From contig PKEX01000037.1 of the NCBI GenBank assembly GCA_002919235.1, positions 64,001-128,000 on the forward strand: DNA of 64,000 nucleotides, read 5' to 3'. Shown in pieces: positions 25,956 to 38,899 of the stretch. The position numbers and the translations under genes are program-made. Positions within the stretch are counted from its first letter, which is position 1; the number at the start of each line of letters is the position of its first letter. The notes beneath the pieces were generated by a model. The model searched no databases and was not told where the DNA came from. It saw nothing but the letters and a program-made list of their open reading frames with translations. The stretch is from Clostridia bacterium (GTDB lineage Bacteria; Bacillota; Limnochordia; DTU080; RSA5).

Positions 25956-27284
25956 GTGAAGCCGTGGCGGCTCGGCCTGCGGCGGATCCTGGCAGGCGTG
26001 GCGCTGGGCGCCGTCCTCGCAGGGGGCGCAGGTCTTTCCGCGCCTTCGAGCGGGACCGCCCCCGGGGAGGCGCCGGTGTGGGTGATCCCGGTCCACGGCA
26101 CCATCGACCTGGGCCTTGCGGTCTACGTGGAGCGGGAAGCGGCCAAGGCCTTGGAGGCCGGCGCGCAGCTGATCCTGATCGAGCTCAACACCTTCGGCGG
26201 GCGGGTCGACGCGGCCACCGAGATCCGCGACACCCTGCTGCGCAGCCCCATCCCGGCGGCGGCCTTCATCGGGGAGCGGGCCTGGTCCGCGGGGGCCCTG
26301 ATCGCCCTGGCGGCGGACTGGATCTACATGGCGCCCGGCTCGAGCATCGGCGCGGCGCAGCCGGTGCCCGCCGACGAAAAGACCGTGTCGGCGCTGCGGG
26401 CCGAGTTTGAGGCGACCGCCGAACGGACGGGGCGGGATCCGCGCATCGCCGCGGCGATGGTGGACGCGAGCGTCGCCATCGACGGGTTGGTGGCGGAGGG
26501 ACAGATCCTCACGCTCACCGCAGTTCGGGCGGTTGAGGTGGGCTACGCAGACGGCATCGCCTCCAGCCGGGAGGAGGTCTTGGCGGCCCTGGGTTTCGCT
26601 GGCCGCCAGACGGTGGTGGCCCGGCTCTCGTGGGCTGAAAGGGCGGCGCGCTTTTTGAGCGAGCCCACGGTGAGCCAGCTGCTCTTGACGTTAGGGTTCT
26701 TGGGGCTCATCGCGGAGGCCACGTCGCCGGGGCTGGGCGTTCCGGGCGCCGTGGGCGTCATCTCCCTGCTTCTGTTTTACGGTTCCCGGATGATCGCAGG
26801 CCTGGTGGGCTGGGAGGCCGCGCTGCTTCTCCTCGCGGGCCTCGTCCTCCTCGCGCTGGAGATCTTTGTGATTCCGGGCTTCGGGGTGGCGGGTCTCGCC
26901 GGGATCGGCGCCACCCTGGCCAGTCTCGTCATCTCCTTTGGAGGAGTGGAAGAAGCGCTGCGCTCCGTGGGCATTTCCCTGGCCCTGACGCTGGCCGGGG
27001 CCGTGGTGATCTGGCGCTACGGCCGCCGGCGGGGGCTGTGGCGCCGGGTGGTGCTCGAGACCCGCTTGGCGGGGAAAGACCGCACGGTGGATGAGGGCCC
27101 GCGGCCGGCTGTGGGCCAGCAGGGCGTGGCGCTGACGGCGCTCCGCCCGTCGGGCATCGTGGAGATCGAAGGCGAGCGGGTCGACGCTCTGTCCGAGGGA
27201 GGATACATCGCGGCGGGAACGCCCGTCGAAGTGAGAGCGGTCGAAGGACGGCGGGTCGTGGTGCGGGAGATCAAAGGAGGTTGA
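25956..27284 (+). CDS. nfeD: NfeD-family membrane serine protease
   Basis: This is a 442-residue membrane protein of the long NfeD type that partners with flotillin/stomatin proteins. A signal-like helix (about 8-25) leads to a ClpP-class protease domain. [12 protein letters not shown] (about 75) and [19 protein letters not shown] (about 107-125) contain the catalytic Ser, and a Lys lies near 140. Several membrane helices (about 240-350) and a C-terminal OB-like NfeD domain (about 375-442) follow. GTG 25956 is chosen because GGGAGG lies eight bases upstream; ATG 25935 has no such site. It is followed by floA after 4 bases, the standard pair. Confidence 0.92.
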   Translation: MKPWRLGLRRILAGVALGAVLAGGAGLSAPSSGTAPGEAPVWVIPVHGTIDLGLAVYVEREAAKALEAGAQLILIELNTFGGRVDAATEIRDTLLRSPIPAAAFIGERAWSAGALIALAADWIYMAPGSSIGAAQPVPADEKTVSALRAEFEATAERTGRDPRIAAAMVDASVAIDGLVAEGQILTLTAVRAVEVGYADGIASSREEVLAALGFAGRQTVVARLSWAERAARFLSEPTVSQLLLTLGFLGLIAEATSPGLGVPGAVGVISLLLFYGSRMIAGLVGWEAALLLLAGLVLLALEIFVIPGFGVAGLAGIGATLASLVISFGGVEEALRSVGISLALTLAGAVVIWRYGRRRGLWRRVVLETRLAGKDRTVDEGPRPAVGQQGVALTALRPSGIVEIEGERVDALSEGGYIAAGTPVEVRAVEGRRVVVREIKGG

Positions 27285-27288
27285 CGGC

Positions 27289-28287
27289 ATGGTGATCGAG
27301 CTTTCCATTGTGCTGCTGGTCCTGGTCGCCTTTCTCGTTGTCGTGCTCAGCTTCGTCCCCGTCGGGCTGTGGATCTCGGCGGTGGCCGCCGGCGTTCGGG
27401 TGAGCATCGTGACGCTCATCGGCATGCGGCTGCGGCGGGTGCCGCCGGCCCAGATCATCCTGCCGCTCATCAAGGCGGAGAAAGCGGGCCTGGACGTCTC
27501 CATCGACAAGCTGGAAGCGCACTACTTGGCCGGCGGCAACGTCGACCGGGTGGTGGACGCGCTCATCGCCGCCCACCGGGCCCAGATCAACCTCACCTTC
27601 GAGCGGGCCGCGGCCATCGACCTCGCCGGGCGGGACGTGCTGGAGGCCGTGCAGATGAGCGTGAACCCCAAGGTGATCGAAACCCCGGTGATCTCCGCGG
27701 TGGCCAAAGACGGGATCGAACTGAAGGTCAAGGCCCGGGTGACGGTGCGGGCCAACATCGACCGCCTGGTGGGCGGCGCCGGGGAACCCACGGTCATCGC
27801 CCGGGTCGGGGAAGGCATCGTCACCACGGTGGGTTCTTCGGACAGCCACAAGGACGTGCTGGAGAATCCCGACAAGATCTCCGCGACCGTCCTGGCCAAA
27901 GGCCTCGACGCGGGAACGGCGTTCGAGATTCTCTCCATCGACATCGCCGACGTGGACGTGGGCCGCAACATCGGGGCGCAGCTCCAGATGGACCAAGCCG
28001 AGGCGGACAAGAACATCGCCCAGGCCAAGGCGGCCGAAAGGCAGTTCGCCGCCCAGGCGCGCGAGCAGGAGATGCGGGCGCAGGTGGAAGAGATGCGGGC
28101 CCGGGTGGTGGAGGCCGAAGCGGAGGTGCCCAAGGCCATTGCCCAGGCCCTGCGGGAAGGCCGCATCGGCGCCCTCGACTACTTCATGCTCCGGAACCTG
28201 ATGGCAGACACGGAGATGCGGGAGTCGGTGGCCCGGGAGGGTAAGCAAGACGAGGAAGAGCCCGGCAAGACGGGCGGCGGGTCGTGA
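27289..28287 (+). CDS. floA: Flotillin-like protein FloA
   Basis: FloA is a membrane-microdomain scaffold (YqfA family) that affects membrane fluidity and signalling or protease complexes. It has 332 residues: an N-terminal hydrophobic hairpin (about 3-40), the PHB/SPFH domain (about 70-230) with [21 protein letters not shown], then an Ala/Glu/Lys-rich coiled coil (about 230-300). ATG 27289 follows AAAGGAGGTTGACGGC. The gene overlaps the following small membrane protein by four bases. Confidence 0.95.
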   Translation: MVIELSIVLLVLVAFLVVVLSFVPVGLWISAVAAGVRVSIVTLIGMRLRRVPPAQIILPLIKAEKAGLDVSIDKLEAHYLAGGNVDRVVDALIAAHRAQINLTFERAAAIDLAGRDVLEAVQMSVNPKVIETPVISAVAKDGIELKVKARVTVRANIDRLVGGAGEPTVIARVGEGIVTTVGSSDSHKDVLENPDKISATVLAKGLDAGTAFEILSIDIADVDVGRNIGAQLQMDQAEADKNIAQAKAAERQFAAQAREQEMRAQVEEMRARVVEAEAEVPKAIAQALREGRIGALDYFMLRNLMADTEMRESVAREGKQDEEEPGKTGGGS

Positions 28288-28748
28288 TGGACGAGCTCAT
28301 CGCCACGCTTTTCGGCATTTACTTTGTGCTGGCGGTGCTCTCGGCCGTCATCCAGCGCCTGCGGGGCGGGCCCGGCCGGAGCCTGCCGCCGGCGGCAGGA
28401 CCTCTGGAGGAAGCGACGGCGACCTGGCCGTCCCCGGAGCCGCCGGCGCGGCCGGAGCGGCGGGAGCCTCTGCCGCTGGAGCGCCCCCAGCCGCAGCCGG
28501 CGGAGCGCGGGGAAACGCCCGGACCGGAAACGCTTCGTCCCCCTGCGGCGGAGCCTCCGGACCGGCGCTGGCAGGATCTTCCGTCTCCCGCAGCGCCCCG
28601 CCGCGAGGCGCCGGGCCAGCGGCACCGCCGGGCCATGCGGCTGAGCGCCCGCTCGCTCCGGGAGGCGGTGATCGTCTCCGAACTGCTGGCCCCGCCCCGG
28701 GCCCTGCGCCCGTACACGCCCTTTCCGCAGCGCCGGGCTGGAAAGTGA
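28284..28748 (+). CDS. Small proline-rich membrane protein of unknown function
   Basis: This 154-residue protein starts at GTG 28284, overlapping the floA stop (ATG 28287 also fits). One membrane helix (about residues 5-22) is followed by a long Pro/Glu/Arg-rich segment that looks disordered (about 25-115). A short C-terminal helix with [17 protein letters not shown] then ends in LRPYTPF. I do not recognise a domain. The tight coupling to nfeD-floA suggests an accessory or adaptor of the flotillin assembly, with the C-terminal segment as a possible docking motif. That is inference from position. Confidence 0.7.
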   Translation: MMDELIATLFGIYFVLAVLSAVIQRLRGGPGRSLPPAAGPLEEATATWPSPEPPARPERREPLPLERPQPQPAERGETPGPETLRPPAAEPPDRRWQDLPSPAAPRREAPGQRHRRAMRLSARSLREAVIVSELLAPPRALRPYTPFPQRRAGK

Positions 28749-28815
28749 CGGGGTACTCCGTGCGCTCGCCCTCGCATAGGTTTTGACAGAGCGCAGCTCG
28801 AGGGTGGGAGAGCGC

Positions 28816-29142
28816 ATGGCGAGAGGTTCGCCGCCCGCGCGCGCCGCGAGGCTCCTGGGCAGGCTCGCCGGTTCCATGGAAATGCCGCGCGATGTCATGC
28901 TGGACGCGCCCCGGGTGACCGTGATCGGCGCGCTGCAGGCCTACGTCGAAAACCACAAGGGAATTTTGGAGTACACCCCCTCGCGGGTGCGGGTCCGCAC
29001 CCGGGACGGGCTGGTCACCGTCACCGGCAGCCGGCTGAAGATCGGACGGCTGTTCCGGGAGGAACTGGTCATCGACGGGCGGGTCGACCGGGTCGAGCTG
29101 GAACCGGCCGAGGCGCCGGGAAGCGGGGAGCCCCGGTCGTGA
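28816..29142 (+). CDS. yqfC: Sporulation protein YqfC
   Basis: This 108-residue protein of the YabP/YqfC family is made in the mother cell under sigma-E in Bacillus. The core VMLDAPRVTVIGALQAYVEN, then ILEYTPSRVRVRTRDG and VTVTGSRLKI (about residues 28-78), is diagnostic. The frame is open from TTG 28783, but ATG 28816 has GGTGGGAG just upstream. The stop overlaps the yqfD start (GTGA), so the two are coupled as in other spore formers. Confidence 0.9.
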   Translation: MARGSPPARAARLLGRLAGSMEMPRDVMLDAPRVTVIGALQAYVENHKGILEYTPSRVRVRTRDGLVTVTGSRLKIGRLFREELVIDGRVDRVELEPAEAPGSGEPRS

Positions 29143-30344
29143 TCGAACATCTGTGGCGTTTTCTCCAGGGCTACGTGGTGCTCAAGATCCGGGGGGCGAG
29201 CCTGGAGCGCTTCCTCAACCGGGCGGCCCGGGCCGGCGTGGGCCTTTGGGACGTGGAGCGGCTCAGTTCCGGCATGTTGGTGGCCCGCATCCCGGCCGGG
29301 AGCTTTCGCACCGTCCGCGCGTTGAGCCGGGCCCAGGGCTGGCGGATCTCCATCGCCGAGAAGGTGGGCCTGCCCTTCTGGGCCGCGGCCCTGGCCCGGC
29401 GGAAAGGCCTGGCGCTCGGCGCGCTGCTAGCTCTTGCGGCGCTCTACGTCGCGTCGGGCCACGTCTGGTTCGTCGAGGTGCAAGGAGACGAAGGGATCCC
29501 CGCCGCGCGCGTGCGGGAGGTGGCCGCCGCCGCGGGGCTTCGCCCCGGCGTGCGGCGGGACGGAGTGGTCCGCGAGGAGATTCAAAAAGCCCTGCTGCTG
29601 GAGTTTGACGAGCTCTCCTGGGCCTCGGTGCACGTCCGCGGGACCCGGGCTGTCATCGAGGCCAGGCTCCGCAGCGGCCTCGATCCTGTGCCCCGCCCGG
29701 GCGATCTGGTCGCAGCCCGGGACGGCATCGTGGAGCAGGTGATGGCCACCCGTGGGCACCCGCGGGTCAAGAAGGGAGACACCGTCCGGAGAGGCGACGT
29801 GTTGATCAGCGGGTTTATCCCTCCCGGCGAACCGCTGCACCGGGAGCTCTTGGACGCCGGCCAGCCTCCTTACGTGCGGGCCGAAGGCATCGTGACCGCT
29901 CGGGTCTGGTACGAGGGGAAAGCGTCGGTCCCGCTGCTCCAGCGCCGCGAAGCGCCGACGGGCGCCCGGGCCTGGGGCATCGAGATCGAGCTGGGCCGGG
30001 CGCGGGTTCGCTTGGGCGGGCCTCCCCGGTCGTACCAGGCGCACCGGCAGGCGCGGCGCAGCTGGCGCGGGACCCTGGGCTCTTGGACCGCAGGCGTCCA
30101 CTGGATCACCTACGAAGAGGTGGAACTGGAGCTGGTGGAACTGCCCGCGGCCCTCGCCGAGGAGCAGGCTCGCGCCGCCGCCGCGGCCCAGCTGGAAGCG
30201 GAGATGCCCCCCGGCGTGTCGCCGGTGGAAGGACCGTACGAGACGGTGGAGATCACGCTGGAGGATGGAACGCCGGCCGTGGTGGTGACGGTGCGGGCGG
30301 AGGCGATCGCCGACATCGCGACGTTCAGGGAAATACAGTTTTGA
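29139..30344 (+). CDS. yqfD: Sporulation protein YqfD
   Basis: YqfD is a membrane protein of the sigma-E regulon whose molecular role is not settled. It has 401 residues with a cytoplasmic N-terminal part (about 1-85), one membrane helix (about 90-112) and an extracytoplasmic domain with VEVQGDEGIPAARV, SWASVHVRGTRAVIEAR and VKKGDTVRRGDVLISG. GTG 29139 overlaps yqfC. The next gene, phoH, has its own vegetative promoter, so yqfCD may form a separate sporulation unit inside the cluster. Confidence 0.92.
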   Translation: MIEHLWRFLQGYVVLKIRGASLERFLNRAARAGVGLWDVERLSSGMLVARIPAGSFRTVRALSRAQGWRISIAEKVGLPFWAAALARRKGLALGALLALAALYVASGHVWFVEVQGDEGIPAARVREVAAAAGLRPGVRRDGVVREEIQKALLLEFDELSWASVHVRGTRAVIEARLRSGLDPVPRPGDLVAARDGIVEQVMATRGHPRVKKGDTVRRGDVLISGFIPPGEPLHRELLDAGQPPYVRAEGIVTARVWYEGKASVPLLQRREAPTGARAWGIEIELGRARVRLGGPPRSYQAHRQARRSWRGTLGSWTAGVHWITYEEVELELVELPAALAEEQARAAAAAQLEAEMPPGVSPVEGPYETVEITLEDGTPAVVVTVRAEAIADIATFREIQF

Positions 30345-30357
30345 CGGGTGTTTCAGC

Positions 30358-30386
30358 TTGTCACACTCAGAGGTTTCTGGTATAGT
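30358..30386 (+). promoter_or_regulatory. Sigma-A promoter of the phoH-pgpH-ybeY-dgkA-cdd-era run
   Basis: TTGTCA (30358-30363), exactly 17 bases, then TATAGT (30381-30386) is a good vegetative promoter. It lies just after yqfD, 91 bases before the chosen phoH start, and probably serves the whole downstream run. Confidence 0.85.
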
Positions 30387-30476
30387 CTGCACATAGCGAG
30401 GCTCCGTGCGACCCGCTCCTTACCGTGCCGTGCAGCCCGATGGGGAGGAGACAAGGGCGGAGGCGATGGACGAGCT

Positions 30477-31558
<1,082 letters not shown>

Positions 31559-31562
<4 letters not shown>

Positions 31563-33757
31563 AGCGACTGCAAGCCGCCCGGACGAACCTGGGGCGGTGG
31601 GCGATAGAGACGTTCAAAAAGACCGGGGTCCGCCAGTGGCTCTTGGCGGCTCTGGTTTTTCTTGCGCTTGGGGGCATTCTCCTGGCCAACGTGGTGACGG
31701 ACCGCATCGACCTTGCGGTCGGCCAGGTCTCCCCCAAGGACATCCAGGCGCCTCAGCGAGTGATCAACCGCTACCAGACGGAGCTCCTGCGGGCCGCCGC
31801 GGCCGATCGGGCCGTCAACCTGGCGGTGCAGGACGACGCCAACTACGTGATCAACCAGGCGGTGGCGGTCCAGGCCCGGGAGCGGGTGGCGGCGGTCTTC
31901 AACGTGCTGGTGGAACGGGCGCCGGCTCCGGCCCTCTCCGATGCGGCGGGAGACGGCCGCGAGGCTCCCCCGCGCGCGCCGGAGCTGGACGAGCGGTACA
32001 TCCAGCAAGTGGCGGGGCAGGTGCGGTCCACCTCCCGGCTGGACGTGCCGGCGCCGCTGGTGGCGTCGGGGCTGGCCATGGGTGCCGAGAGGCTCCGGGA
32101 GCTTTCGCAGCTGGCGACGGCCCTGGTGGTCGAGGTCCTGGAAAACCAGCGGATCACCGAGGAAAACGTGCAGGAGGTCCGGTTGAGCCTGGAGGAGAGG
32201 CTGGGGGCCATCGCCCGCGCCGCGGGCACCGGCGAGCTGGAACCGGGCGAGGCCGAGCTCATCTTGGGCGTGGTCGGTCCGGTGATCCAGCCGAACCTCG
32301 TCCTCGACCTGCAAAAGGTGAACCGGATCAAAGAAGAGGCCATGCGCGAGGTGCAGCCGGTGTACGTGGAGCGGGGGCAGATGATCGTCCGCCGCTTCGA
32401 CCCGGTCACCGAAGAACACGTGCAGATTCTCCAGGACCTGGGGCTCCTCAAGGAGACGTCCAACTTCTGGTCGGCGGCGGGGCTCCTCCTCCTGCTGGCC
32501 GTGATGATGGCCCTCTTCGGCGTCTATCTTTACGAGCAAAAGCCGGAGTTCCTCGCCAACGAGCGGCACTTGGCCCTCCTGGGGCTTATCTTGATCCTGG
32601 TGACGGGGATTGCCAAGGTGCTGGGGATGATCCCGTGGGAAGGGGCGGGCTACCTCGCGCCCGTCGCGCTGGCGACGATGCTCATCGCCATCCTGCTGGA
32701 CGCCCACATCGCCCTGATGACCGCGGCGTTTCTCGCGGTGATCGTGGGCATGGCGGCCGGGCAGGAACTGAAATTCTCCTTCGTGGCCCTGGCCAACGGG
32801 CTGGCCGGGGTGCTCAGCGTCCGCAAGGTGAGCGACCGCTCGGACCTTACCCGGGCGGGGTTCGTGGTCGGGGCAGTGACGTTCATCACCATGCTGGCGC
32901 TGGGCCTTTTCCGCGCCGAGCGGTTCCTGGTCACCTACTCGTTCCTCGGCCTGGTGAACGGCCTGGCATCGGCCATCGGGACCATCGGCCTCTTTCCCTA
33001 CTTGGAGTCCGCTTTCGGCATCACGTCCCAGCTCAGGCTCCTTGAGCTCTCCAACCCGAACCAGCCTCTCCTTCGCAAGCTCTTGATGGAGGCGCCGGGG
33101 ACGTACCACCACAGCATGATCGTGGGGAACCTGGCCGAAGCGGCGGCGGAAGCGGTGGGCGGGGACAGCCTCCTCACCCGGGTGGGCGCGATGTACCACG
33201 ACATCGGCAAGACCAAGCGGCCCTACTTCTTCATTGAAAATCAATACGGCGGCGAGAATCCCCATGACAAGCTGGCGCCTACGTTGAGCACTTTGATCGT
33301 CACCAGCCACGTCAAGGACGGGGTGGAGCTGGCCAAACAGCACCGCCTGCCGGAAGTGGTGATCGACTTCATCCGCCAGCACCACGGCACCACCTTGGTG
33401 AAGTACTTCTACCAGAAAGCCAAGGAGATGGGGCGGGAGGACGACTGCGACGAGAAGGACTTCCGCTATCCCGGTCCCAAGCCCCAGTCGAAGGAGGCGG
33501 CCATCGTCTTGCTGGCCGACAGCGTGGAAGCGGCCGCCCGCACCCTGAGCCGCCCGACGCCGGGCCGCATCGAAGGGCTGGTGCGAAAGATCGTCAAGGA
33601 CCACCTGGCCGACGGCCAGCTGGACGAGAGCGACATCACCCTGCGGGACCTGGACAAGATCTGCGACGCGTTCGTCCGGGTGCTGACCGGGATCTACCAC
33701 AAGAGGATCGAGTACCCGGAGACGGTGATCAGCGAAATGGAGGCGAAGCAAGCGTAA
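31559..33757 (+). CDS. pgpH: 7TM-HD phosphodiesterase PgpH (YqfF), probably c-di-AMP specific
   Basis: Characterised members degrade cyclic di-AMP to pApA. The product has 732 residues: a membrane helix (about 28-48), a large extracytoplasmic domain (about 50-300), seven membrane helices (about 305-490) and a cytoplasmic HD domain. Catalytic motifs are GTYHHSMIVGNLAE (about 514), MYHDIGK (about 545) and DFIRQHHGTTL (about 602). ATG 31559 overlaps the phoH stop. The phoH-pgpH-ybeY-dgkA-cdd-era order is as in Bacillus. Confidence 0.93.
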
Positions 33758-33758
33758 C

Positions 33759-34265
33759 GTGAGCATCGAAGTGGATGTGGAAATCCGGTGCGAACTGGAT
33801 CCCACGGGTGCGGCGGAGATCCGCGGGCTTCTTTCCGCCGCTTGCCGGCGGGCCCTGGAATGCGAAGGGTGGTCCGACGCCGAGGTGAGCATCGTGCTCA
33901 CCACGGACGAGGAGATCCGCGAGCTCAACCGGACGTACCGGGGGATCGACAGCCCCACCGACGTCCTTTCGTTTCCGCTGCTAGAGCCGGACGCGGCGGG
34001 CGAGCCCATCGACCCGGAGCGCGGAGCGCACGGCGCGCCGGCGCCCGGCGAGCCGGTGGCCTTGGGGGACATCGTCATTTCGCTGCCGCGCGCCGTGGCG
34101 CAGGCCGAAGAGTACGGGCACGGGCTGCGGCGGGAGCTCGCGTTCCTGACGGTCCACGGCACGCTTCACCTCCTCGGCTACGACCACGTGACGCCGGAGA
34201 TGGAGAAGGCCATGCGGGCCAGGGAAGAGGAGGTCCTGGCCTCTTTGGACCTGCGGAGGGTGTGA
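33759..34265 (+). CDS. ybeY: Endoribonuclease YbeY, rRNA maturation factor
   Basis: This zinc-dependent single-strand RNase takes part in 16S rRNA 3'-end maturation and ribosome quality control. It has 168 residues. TDEEIRELNRTYRGIDSPTDVLSFPL (about 48-73) and the metal motif HGTLHLLGYDH (about 133-143) are diagnostic. An insertion rich in Ala/Gly/Pro (about 75-100) is somewhat longer than usual. Start GTG 33759. Its final codons contain the GGAGGG that appears to serve as ribosome binding site for the next gene. Confidence 0.95.
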   Translation: MSIEVDVEIRCELDPTGAAEIRGLLSAACRRALECEGWSDAEVSIVLTTDEEIRELNRTYRGIDSPTDVLSFPLLEPDAAGEPIDPERGAHGAPAPGEPVALGDIVISLPRAVAQAEEYGHGLRRELAFLTVHGTLHLLGYDHVTPEMEKAMRAREEEVLASLDLRRV

Positions 34266-34268
34266 TCC

Positions 34269-34967
34269 CTGAGCCAGCGGAGCTTTATCCAGAGGTTCAA
34301 CGACGCCCTGGAGGGCATCATCGACGCGGTGCGGACCCAGACTACCATGCGGGCGCACCTGCTCATCGCGATCCTGGTGCTCTTGGCCGCGACCGTGCTG
34401 GGCGTCAGCCGGGTGGAGCTGGGAATCGTGGTCCTCACCATCGCCCTGGTGATGGTGGCGGAGATGGTGAACACGGCGCTGGAGGCGGTCGTCGACCTCA
34501 TCACGGAGGAGTACCGGCCCCTGGCCCGCACGGCGAAGCACGTGGCCGCCGGCGCCGTGCTGCTGGCCGCGGCGGCCTCGGTGGTCGTGGGGTACCTGGT
34601 GTTCTTCTACCGGGTCGCCGCGGTGGTCCACGGCTCGCTGGGCAGGGCCGTCGCGGCGCCGCCCATGGTCACCCTGGCCGCACTGGTGGCGGTCACCGTG
34701 CTGGTGGTGCTGATCAAGGCGGGCGTCACGCCCTTTCGCATTCAAGGGGGCTTTCCCAGCTTCCACGCGGCGGTGGCGTTCGCCCTGGCAACCGCCATCT
34801 ACCTCATGGGCGGGAGCCCCGCGGTGACGCTCCTGGCGCTGGGCCTTGCGGTCCTGGTGGGCCAGGCCAGGGTCGAAGGCGGGATTCACTCGTGGTACGA
34901 AGTGATGGCCGGGGCGGCCCTGGGCACGCTGGTCACCGTCGCGGTGTTCCAGGCGCTGGCCTCGTGA
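34269..34967 (+). CDS. Undecaprenol/diacylglycerol kinase fused to a PAP2-like domain
   Basis: This is a 232-residue membrane protein. Residues about 1-120 match DgkA, with FNDALEGIIDAVRTQTTMRAH and VMVAEMVNTALEAVVDLIT (the catalytic Glu-Asn region). Residues about 125-232 resemble a PAP2 phosphatase core with all three motifs in altered form: KAGVTPFRI for KX6RP, PSFH for PSGH, and ARVEGGIHSWYE for SRX5HX3D. The pair could phosphorylate undecaprenol and dephosphorylate its (pyro)phosphate. No ATG, GTG or TTG lies in frame before 34329, which would delete the conserved amphipathic helix. CTG 34269 with GGAGGG eight bases upstream restores it. Confidence 0.82.
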   Translation: MSQRSFIQRFNDALEGIIDAVRTQTTMRAHLLIAILVLLAATVLGVSRVELGIVVLTIALVMVAEMVNTALEAVVDLITEEYRPLARTAKHVAAGAVLLAAAASVVVGYLVFFYRVAAVVHGSLGRAVAAPPMVTLAALVAVTVLVVLIKAGVTPFRIQGGFPSFHAAVAFALATAIYLMGGSPAVTLLALGLAVLVGQARVEGGIHSWYEVMAGAALGTLVTVAVFQALAS

Positions 34968-34995
34968 CGGCCGGAGAAAGGAGACTGGGCCGGGC

Positions 34996-35427
34996 GTGAA
35001 CGCGGAGTGGCGGCGGCTGGTCGAAGCGGCGAAAGAGGCCCGGGAGCGGGCGTACGCGCCGTACTCCCGCTTCAAAGTGGGCGCGGCGCTGCTGGGCGCG
35101 AGCGGCCGGATCTACACCGGCTGCAACGTGGAGAACGCGTCGTACGGCGCCACCTGGTGCGCCGAGCGGACGGCGGTCGGCGCCGCGATCGCCGGCGGCG
35201 AGCGGAGCTTCACGGCCATCGCGGTGGTGGCGGACACGGGAGGGCCGTGTGCGCCCTGCGGCATCTGCCGGCAGGTGCTGGCCGAATTCGGCCAGGAGAT
35301 CGCGGTGATCATGGCCAATCTCCGCGGCGATGTCGAGGTGAGACGGGTGCGCGAGCTCTTGCCTTTCGGATTTGGGAAGGAGGCGCTCGCGCCGGAGGGA
35401 GTTTCCGAACGGGATGCCGACGGGTAA
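34996..35427 (+). CDS. cdd: Cytidine deaminase
   Basis: This tetramer-type enzyme converts cytidine and deoxycytidine to uridine forms for pyrimidine salvage. It has 143 residues. CNVENASYGATWCAERTAV (about 43-61) supplies a zinc Cys and the catalytic Glu, and PCAPCGICRQ (about 85-94) supplies the other two Cys. GTG 34996 lies after GGAGAAAGGAGAC. The end overlaps the era start by 14 bases. Confidence 0.96.
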   Translation: MNAEWRRLVEAAKEARERAYAPYSRFKVGAALLGASGRIYTGCNVENASYGATWCAERTAVGAAIAGGERSFTAIAVVADTGGPCAPCGICRQVLAEFGQEIAVIMANLRGDVEVRRVRELLPFGFGKEALAPEGVSERDADG

Positions 35428-36324
35428 AGGCAGCGAGGAAAAGGCTTTTCACTCGGGGTTCTGCGCGGTGGTGGGCCGGCCCAACGTGGGCAAGTCCACG
35501 TTTCTCAACCGCGTCATCGGGCAGAAGGTGACCATTGTCTCCGACAAGCCGCAGACCACCCGCAACAAGATCCAGTGCGTGTGGACTACGGAGAACGCTC
35601 AGATCATCTTTCTGGATACGCCGGGCATCCACAAGCCCTACGACCGGCTGGGCGAGTGGATGGTGGAGAAGGCCCTGGAAGCGCTGGACGAGGTGGACGC
35701 GGTCCTGTTCATGGTGGACGGAGAGGCCGGGCCCGGACGGGGCGACCGGGAGGTGGCCGCCATCCTGGCGCGGGTCTCGTCCCCGGTGCTGCTGGTCGTC
35801 AACAAGATGGACCTGGTGCGGCGGGGCGAGCGGGAGCTGGCGGTAGAACGCTTTTCGGAGCTGGGTTCCTACGCGGGCATGTTTCCCATTTCGGCCGCGA
35901 CGGGCGAGGGGATGGCGGAGCTGCTCGAAGCGCTCATCCAGCGGCTGCCCGAGGGGCCCAAGTACTATCCGGACGACTGGATCAGCGATCATCCGGAGCA
36001 GTTCGTCGTCGCTGAGCTGATCCGGGAGAAGGCGCTGATGTTCACCCGGGAAGAGGTGCCGTACGCCATCGCCGTGGCCGTGGAAGGGATGGCCAAGCGG
36101 CCGGACCGGGACCTCATCGACATTTCAGCGACCATCTACGTTGAGCGGGAGTCGCAGAAGGGGATCGTCATCGGCAAAGGCGGCTCCCGGCTCAAAGAGA
36201 TCGGCACTCTGGCCCGCCAGGAGATCGAGGCGCTCTTGGGAAGCCCTGTTAACCTTAAGCTCTGGGTCAAGGTGAATCCGGACTGGCGGGACAAGGAGCG
36301 GGCGCTGCGCGCGCTGGGGTACTC

Positions 36325-36328
<4 letters not shown>
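35414..36328 (+). CDS. era: GTPase Era
   Basis: Era binds the 3' end of 16S rRNA and checks small-subunit assembly. It has 304 residues with G1 GRPNVGKST (about 20), G3 DTPGIHKP (about 67), G4 NKMD (about 129) and a C-terminal KH domain with [13 protein letters not shown] (about 252). ATG 35414 lies inside the end of cdd after GGAGGGAG; the longer frame from 35372 adds only an Arg-rich stretch read through cdd. The stop overlaps the queA start as GTGA. Confidence 0.96.
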
Positions 36329-38521
<2,193 letters not shown>

Positions 38522-38596
38522 CGTCGGGGGCCGTCGAAACCCGGTATTTGTTTGCGGCCTGGAAAGGGCTTCCGGGCCGGTAAAGGAGGAATCGCT

Positions 38597-38890
38597 GTGA
38601 CGTTCTTGCAAGCCGAAGGGGCGGTCGTCTCCCCCTGGGCATCGTTTATCCCGTTCATCGTCGTGCTGGTGGTGTTCTACTTTGTCCTCATCCGTCCCCA
38701 GCAGCAGCAGCAAAAGAGGCGGCAGGAGATGCTTTCCCAGCTCAAGAAGGGGGACAAGGTGGTCACCATCGGCGGGATCCACGGCGAGATCACCGCGGTG
38801 TACGACGACGAGGTGCAGCTGCGCATCGCCGACAAGGTGGAGATCCGCCTCTCCCGCTCGGGCGTGGGCCGGGTCAAGGGCAAGGAATGA
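38597..38890 (+). CDS. yajC: Preprotein translocase subunit YajC
   Basis: This is the accessory subunit of the SecDF-YajC complex. It has 97 residues. One membrane helix (about 14-34) is followed by RPQQQQQKRRQEMLSQL and KKGDKVVTIGGIHGEITAV, the family core. GTG 38597 has AAAGGAGG six bases upstream. The two other translocase subunits lie 750 bases downstream after an HD-domain gene. Confidence 0.95.
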   Translation: MTFLQAEGAVVSPWASFIPFIVVLVVFYFVLIRPQQQQQKRRQEMLSQLKKGDKVVTIGGIHGEITAVYDDEVQLRIADKVEIRLSRSGVGRVKGKE

Positions 38891-38899
38891 CGGCGCACC

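Noticed and set aside
28754-28790. Sigma-E or sigma-A promoter for yqfC
   Set aside because: CATAGGTT is a partial sigma-E -10 but its -35 region (TACTCCG) does not match, and the TTTTGACA at 28781 has no -10 hexamer 16-18 bases downstream.
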